From positions 1-48,425 of the forward strand of contig NZ_VUNM01000018.1 in assembly GCF_009695655.1 (NCBI RefSeq): a DNA stretch of 48,425 nucleotides. Reading direction: 5' to 3'. The notes below the pieces were generated by a model. That model saw only the letters and a list, made by a program, of their open reading frames with translations. It searched no databases and was not told where the DNA came from. Of the stretch, positions 45,831 through 48,425 are shown piece by piece; within the stretch, counting starts at the first letter, position 1, and every line of letters starts with the position of its first letter. Both the position numbers and the translations under genes were made by a program. Source of the stretch: Sharpea porci (GTDB taxonomy: Bacteria; Bacillota_I; Bacilli_A; Erysipelotrichales; Coprobacillaceae).

Positions 45831-46529
45831 TAGATAGGTAAGTGGAATAACGACAAGGATGGCAGGAAGGAGATTAGCGACTTTAATATGATAGGATTCC
45901 ATTAAATTTACTCCCACACCAACAATGAGAATATTACCAACCATCACCATATTATTAATTACTGCTGTGGTCAGAATGCCATTTAATGCCCCCGCAAAGA
46001 GTGTTAAAGAGCCTTCCAAGACAAGAATAGGCAAAGCGGCAAAGATGGATCCAACGCCCAGTGTTGAGGCAAAGATAATGACAATAATAAAGTCCAACAA
46101 TGACTTTGTATAAAGCATACTTGGATCATGGACAAGCCCATCTTGGATACTTCCGACAATCGCCATAGCCCCAATACAGACTGTTAAAGAAGTACTCACA
46201 AAGGCTTCTGTAAACTTTGAATCATTACTTTTAGCTTTGGATTTAAGCCAGCGTCCAAGACGTTCAAATTGATATTCGATATCAAAGAATTCACCAATCA
46301 GTGCACCCACGACAAGTGATATCGCTATCAACAAGCTTCCCTGTGATGACAATTCTTGGTGTTTGACAAGAAGGATTTTCTCAAGCGCGCCACCTAAGCC
46401 AATAAAAATTGTCGATAAGCCAAGTGCCTGCATGATCGTATGTTGGTACTTTTCTTTGATGCCTTTTGAAAAGAATAAACCAATCAACCCACCTGCAATC
46501 ACGGCTAGTGTATTAACGATTGATCCCAT
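45825..46529 (-). CDS. DUF554-family membrane protein
   Basis: A 234-residue protein with about six membrane helices. The start MGSIVNTLAVIAGGLIGLFFSKGIKEKYQ and the GEFFDIEYQFERLGRWLKSK loop are characteristic of DUF554, whose function is not established. Conserved small residues in the first helix (NTLAVIAGGLIG) are intact. It starts one base after the GNAT gene end, in a minus-strand run with PTS and acetyltransferase genes. Confidence 0.9.
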   Translation of the reverse strand: MGSIVNTLAVIAGGLIGLFFSKGIKEKYQHTIMQALGLSTIFIGLGGALEKILLVKHQELSSQGSLLIAISLVVGALIGEFFDIEYQFERLGRWLKSKAKSNDSKFTEAFVSTSLTVCIGAMAIVGSIQDGLVHDPSMLYTKSLLDFIIVIIFASTLGVGSIFAALPILVLEGSLTLFAGALNGILTTAVINNMVMVGNILIVGVGVNLMESYHIKVANLLPAILVVIPLTYLL

Positions 46530-46530
46530 T

Positions 46531-46938
46531 TTAAAGTTCCTTATACATTAAGACATGGCTGACGCCTTCATCATCACTGATGATATCTGTTTTCTTATAC
46601 CCTAATGTTTCATAAAAATGACTAGCTCTTACTTGCGCATTGAGATAAAGGCGGTTTGTTTGATCATGCAGTTGCTTTTCTGCTTCCTGCATAACTAATG
46701 TTCCATAGCTATGTCCTCTAAATTCCTTAAGCGTACAGACACGGCCAATATACCACTTTCCTTTTTCTTCATAATAACGGCATGTCGCTACGGGCATATC
46801 TTCGATATAGAGCACAACGAAGGAACAATGTTGATCTATTTCATCAAATTCATTCATGAATCCTTGTTCTTTCATGAATACCGTTTCACGAATAAATTGG
46901 ATATCGCTATTCATAGAATAATAGACTCTTATATCCAT
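46531..46938 (-). CDS. GNAT-family N-acetyltransferase
   Basis: A 135-residue acetyltransferase fold. The acetyl-CoA-binding segment is VCTLKEFRGHSYGTLVMQEAEKQL (about residues 72-95; R-x-x-G-x-G/A type), followed by LNAQVRASHFYETLGYKK with the typical FYETLGY strand. MDIRVYYSMNSDIQ begins the fold. The acceptor (amine, protein or small molecule) cannot be told. Flanked closely by DUF554 and a PTS IIB gene on the same strand. Confidence 0.9.
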   Translation of the reverse strand: MDIRVYYSMNSDIQFIRETVFMKEQGFMNEFDEIDQHCSFVVLYIEDMPVATCRYYEEKGKWYIGRVCTLKEFRGHSYGTLVMQEAEKQLHDQTNRLYLNAQVRASHFYETLGYKKTDIISDDEGVSHVLMYKEL

Positions 46939-46949
46939 AAATTTCCCCC

Positions 46950-47357
46950 TTACTTCTTCATATAGGTTTTACGATAAGATTGATGACGTTGAATTCTCAA
47001 CAAATTCTCTTCCCCAGGAAAGACAACAGGATTATGATGATCACTTTCAAATAACTGGATGATATCTTCACCATCTTCAATAATCGCATCTAACGTCATC
47101 ATACCATAGATTCTAGGTGGTAAGAGATAGATAGGTTTATCAAGTGAATGTGTTTTTAAAAGCTTTGCAAGTTCCATTTTAAGATGGGGACAAAGCATAA
47201 TCACATCATACTCTTCAAATTTCTCTAAAATAAGTGAAAAAGGCAAAAAGTCCACCTGATATTGATTTTCAAGATTTCGTTCATTTATTTCTTTCTGCAT
47301 ACGCATAGCGACATAGCTCGAAGAAAAGCCACCTCCACAACATATCAGAATCTTCAT
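46950..47357 (-). CDS. Stand-alone PTS lactose/cellobiose-type EIIB domain protein
   Basis: A 135-residue protein with the EIIB phosphocysteine loop near the N-terminus (MKILICCGGGFSSSYVAMRM, one of Cys6/Cys7 being the phosphorylated residue). The remainder (DFLPFSLILEKFEEYDVIMLCPHL) follows the Rossmann-like IIB fold. It would accept phosphate from an EIIA, but no IIA or IIC gene is near, so it may be an orphan or a regulator. About 30 C-terminal residues exceed the usual length. It ends 1 bp before the acetyltransferase gene. Confidence 0.82.
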   Translation of the reverse strand: MKILICCGGGFSSSYVAMRMQKEINERNLENQYQVDFLPFSLILEKFEEYDVIMLCPHLKMELAKLLKTHSLDKPIYLLPPRIYGMMTLDAIIEDGEDIIQLFESDHHNPVVFPGEENLLRIQRHQSYRKTYMKK

Positions 47358-47358
47358 T

Positions 47359-47937
47359 CTAATCCTCTAATTCTCCATCTTGATCAATGACTTTAATGAC
47401 TTTTGCCGGCACTCCTGCAACAAGACAATTATCAGGTACATCCTTTGTCACTACACTACCAGCCCCCATCACACAGCCATTGCCAATCTTTACACCAGGC
47501 ATGACAGAGACATTGGCTCCAAACCAACAATTATCACCAACGGTAATCGGACTTGCCTTTTCTAAGCCTTGATTACGATATTTATAAGCTAAGGGATGAC
47601 TAGCAGTATAAAAGCCACAGTATGGCCCAATAAAGACATTATCTCCAATAGTGATCTTTGCACCATCCATGAAATAACATGAAGCATTCACAAAGACATT
47701 TTTTCCAAAAGAAATATTATAACCATAATCTACAGTTAACGGAGACATAATTGTTAATGCTTCTGGATCATCATTAAATAACTGTTTATATAAAGCACGG
47801 ATTTCTTTTCCATCTCTTAATGGTGTTTGATTAAATTTTAAAAGAAGCTCCTGAGCTTTTAATCGATGTTCGATAAGTTCTTGATTATTATTGGCATCAT
47901 ACCACATGCCTGCCATCATTTTTTCCTTCTCCGTCAT
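47359..47937 (-). CDS. Maltose/galactoside O-acetyltransferase (LbH fold)
   Basis: A 192-residue trimeric left-handed beta-helix acetyltransferase. The start at 47937 (MTEKEKMMAGMWYDANNNQELIEHR) has GAGGAAC upstream; frames reading back through the tRNA are spurious. The Maa N-terminal cap is followed by hexapeptide repeats (ITIGDNVFIGPYCGFYTASHPL, with the catalytic His in ASHPL, and GDNCWFGANVSVMPGVKIGNGCVMGAGSVVTKDVP). It moves acetyl from acetyl-CoA to a sugar hydroxyl. Its gene is followed by the orphan PTS IIB gene. Confidence 0.93.
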   Translation of the reverse strand: MTEKEKMMAGMWYDANNNQELIEHRLKAQELLLKFNQTPLRDGKEIRALYKQLFNDDPEALTIMSPLTVDYGYNISFGKNVFVNASCYFMDGAKITIGDNVFIGPYCGFYTASHPLAYKYRNQGLEKASPITVGDNCWFGANVSVMPGVKIGNGCVMGAGSVVTKDVPDNCLVAGVPAKVIKVIDQDGELED

Positions 47938-47946
47938 CTTTGTTCC

Positions 47947-47977
47947 TCTTAAGAAAAAAACACCGATTTCTCGGTGA
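47947..47977 (-). terminator. Terminator downstream of the tRNA pair
   Basis: On the minus strand CACCGA (47972-47977) pairs with TCGGTG (47961-47966) around GAAA and is followed by T7. It separates the tRNA transcript from the acetyltransferase gene. Confidence 0.75.
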
Positions 47978-47990
47978 ATGATATTAAGTA

Positions 47991-48073
47991 TGGTGCGGGT
48001 GACAGGACTTGAACCTGCACGCCGAAGCACTAGATCCTAAGTCTAGCGTGTCTGCCAATTTCACCACACCCGC
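47991..48073 (-). tRNA. tRNA-Leu (anticodon UAG)
   Basis: 83 nt with encoded CCA. Acceptor GCGGGTG/CACCCGC, anticodon stem CTAGA/TCTAG around CTTAGGA (TAG), T arm AGGTTCAAGTCCT, long variable arm. Confidence 0.97.
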
Positions 48074-48079
48074 ATTAGA

Positions 48080-48155
48080 TGGTGACTCGCAGGAGATTCG
48101 AACTCCTGACCCTCTGATTAAAAGTCAGATGCTCTACCGACTGAGCTAGCGAGTC
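48080..48155 (-). tRNA. tRNA-Lys (anticodon UUU)
   Basis: 76 nt with encoded CCA. Acceptor GACTCGC/GCGAGTC, D arm GCTCAGTCGGTAGAGC, anticodon stem CTGA/TCAG around CTTTTAA (TTT), T arm CAGGAGTTCGAATCTCCTG. It is six bases upstream of tRNA-Leu and follows the 5S rRNA on the same strand. Confidence 0.97.
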
Positions 48156-48163
48156 ATTATAAT

Positions 48164-48178
48164 GTCCTTTGAAAGGAC
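48164..48178. other. Short perfect hairpin between 5S rRNA and tRNA-Lys
   Basis: GTCCTTT-G-AAAGGAC. It shares AAAGGAC with the stem after the 5S gene; possibly a processing signal. Confidence 0.4.
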
Positions 48179-48292
48179 CATGGTTACTATACCATTTATC
48201 AGTATAGTGGTCAACAATTATTTACACGAATTATCATGTTCATAATATGTCAACTTATATTTAAACAGCCAATTAACTCACTGTTATTTGAG

Positions 48293-48320
48293 GCAAAGAA
48301 AGGACCTTCCGGTCCTTTGC
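48293..48320 (-). terminator. Hairpin after 5S rRNA
   Basis: AAAGGACC and GGTCCTTT (around GGAA on the minus strand) followed by C-TTTG. It may end most rRNA transcripts or mark a processing site, because the tRNA genes lie beyond it on the same strand. Confidence 0.6.
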
Positions 48321-48321
48321 C

Positions 48322-48425
48322 TACCTGGCAGAGCGCTATTGTCGCACTTGCGCACTATCGTCGCCGCTGCGGCGCTTAACTTCTGTGTTCGGGATGGGTA
48401 CAGGTGTGCCCGCCGCGCCATTTCC
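48322..48425 (-). rRNA. rrf: 5S ribosomal RNA, 5' end cut by window edge
   Basis: The reverse complement contains the hallmark block CCCATCCCGAACACAGAAGT, flanked by GGCGGGCACACCTGTA and TTAAGCGCCG, and ends in GCTCTGCCAGG. Only the first few nucleotides (CCTGG-type 5' arm) lie outside the window. It indicates that an rRNA operon begins just to the right. Confidence 0.95.

Overview
The window is a low-GC chromosomal segment from a strictly anaerobic Gram-positive bacterium (Bacillota). Small AT-rich genes, class III ribonucleotide reductase, many radical-SAM enzymes, LPXTG pili and wall-modifying operons point to a gut Erysipelotrichia-like lineage. The genus cannot be fixed from the sequence alone.

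Layout. 1-6.3 kb: two tandem hsp20 genes behind a double CIRCE operator, an AlaX-type tRNA editing gene, a DtxR/MntR-type regulator and larC in one minus-strand unit, a TPP riboswitch driving thiT, and an SPFH protein. 6.3-10.3 kb: a radical-SAM/SPASM protein and nrdD. 10.2-15.1 kb: a decayed integrative element lying in the 3' end of nrdD. It is bounded by a 148-bp direct repeat (147/148 identical) that duplicates the last 39 codons of nrdD, and it ends in a truncated tyrosine integrase. It carries divergent XRE regulators (one frameshifted), an HsdR-N-type nuclease protein, an AbiF/Abi_2 HEPN protein with a repeat- and hairpin-bearing upstream region, and an IS1595-type insertion sequence with a broken transposase.

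15.2-28.6 kb: a pair of paralogous small membrane proteins, then a minus-strand sortase-pilus locus (beta-helix tip adhesin, LPETG major pilin, anchor pilin, signal-peptidase-like protein lacking its catalytic dyad, class C sortase, small sortase-like protein). A 1555-residue PAS/GGDEF/EAL cyclic-di-GMP protein follows it. 28.7-36 kb: SWIM + SNF2 pair, nrdG overlapping luxS, an Ig/3D-domain surface protein and an L,D-transpeptidase. 36.1-41.6 kb: a Dlt-like operon (adenylation enzyme, carrier protein, MBOAT transferase, SGNH protein) with a PLP fold-III decarboxylase inserted. 42-48.4 kb: tRNA-Leu, a methionine ABC importer (metN-metI), small enzymes and membrane proteins, tRNA-Leu, tRNA-Lys and the 3' part of a 5S rRNA.

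Two systems stand out. First, upstream of metNI a 12-codon open frame (MMMFMCAFKTKA) with a perfect ribosome-binding site is followed by segments that form the four-region 1:2 / 2:3 / 3:4 architecture of ribosome-mediated attenuation, ending in a 10-bp TTCG-loop terminator. This is a methionine leader-peptide attenuator, with no T-box or S-box visible. Second, the Dlt-like operon with an embedded decarboxylase predicts that a carrier-bound amino acid is decarboxylated before being placed on a cell-envelope polymer, which would be a variant of teichoic acid D-alanylation.
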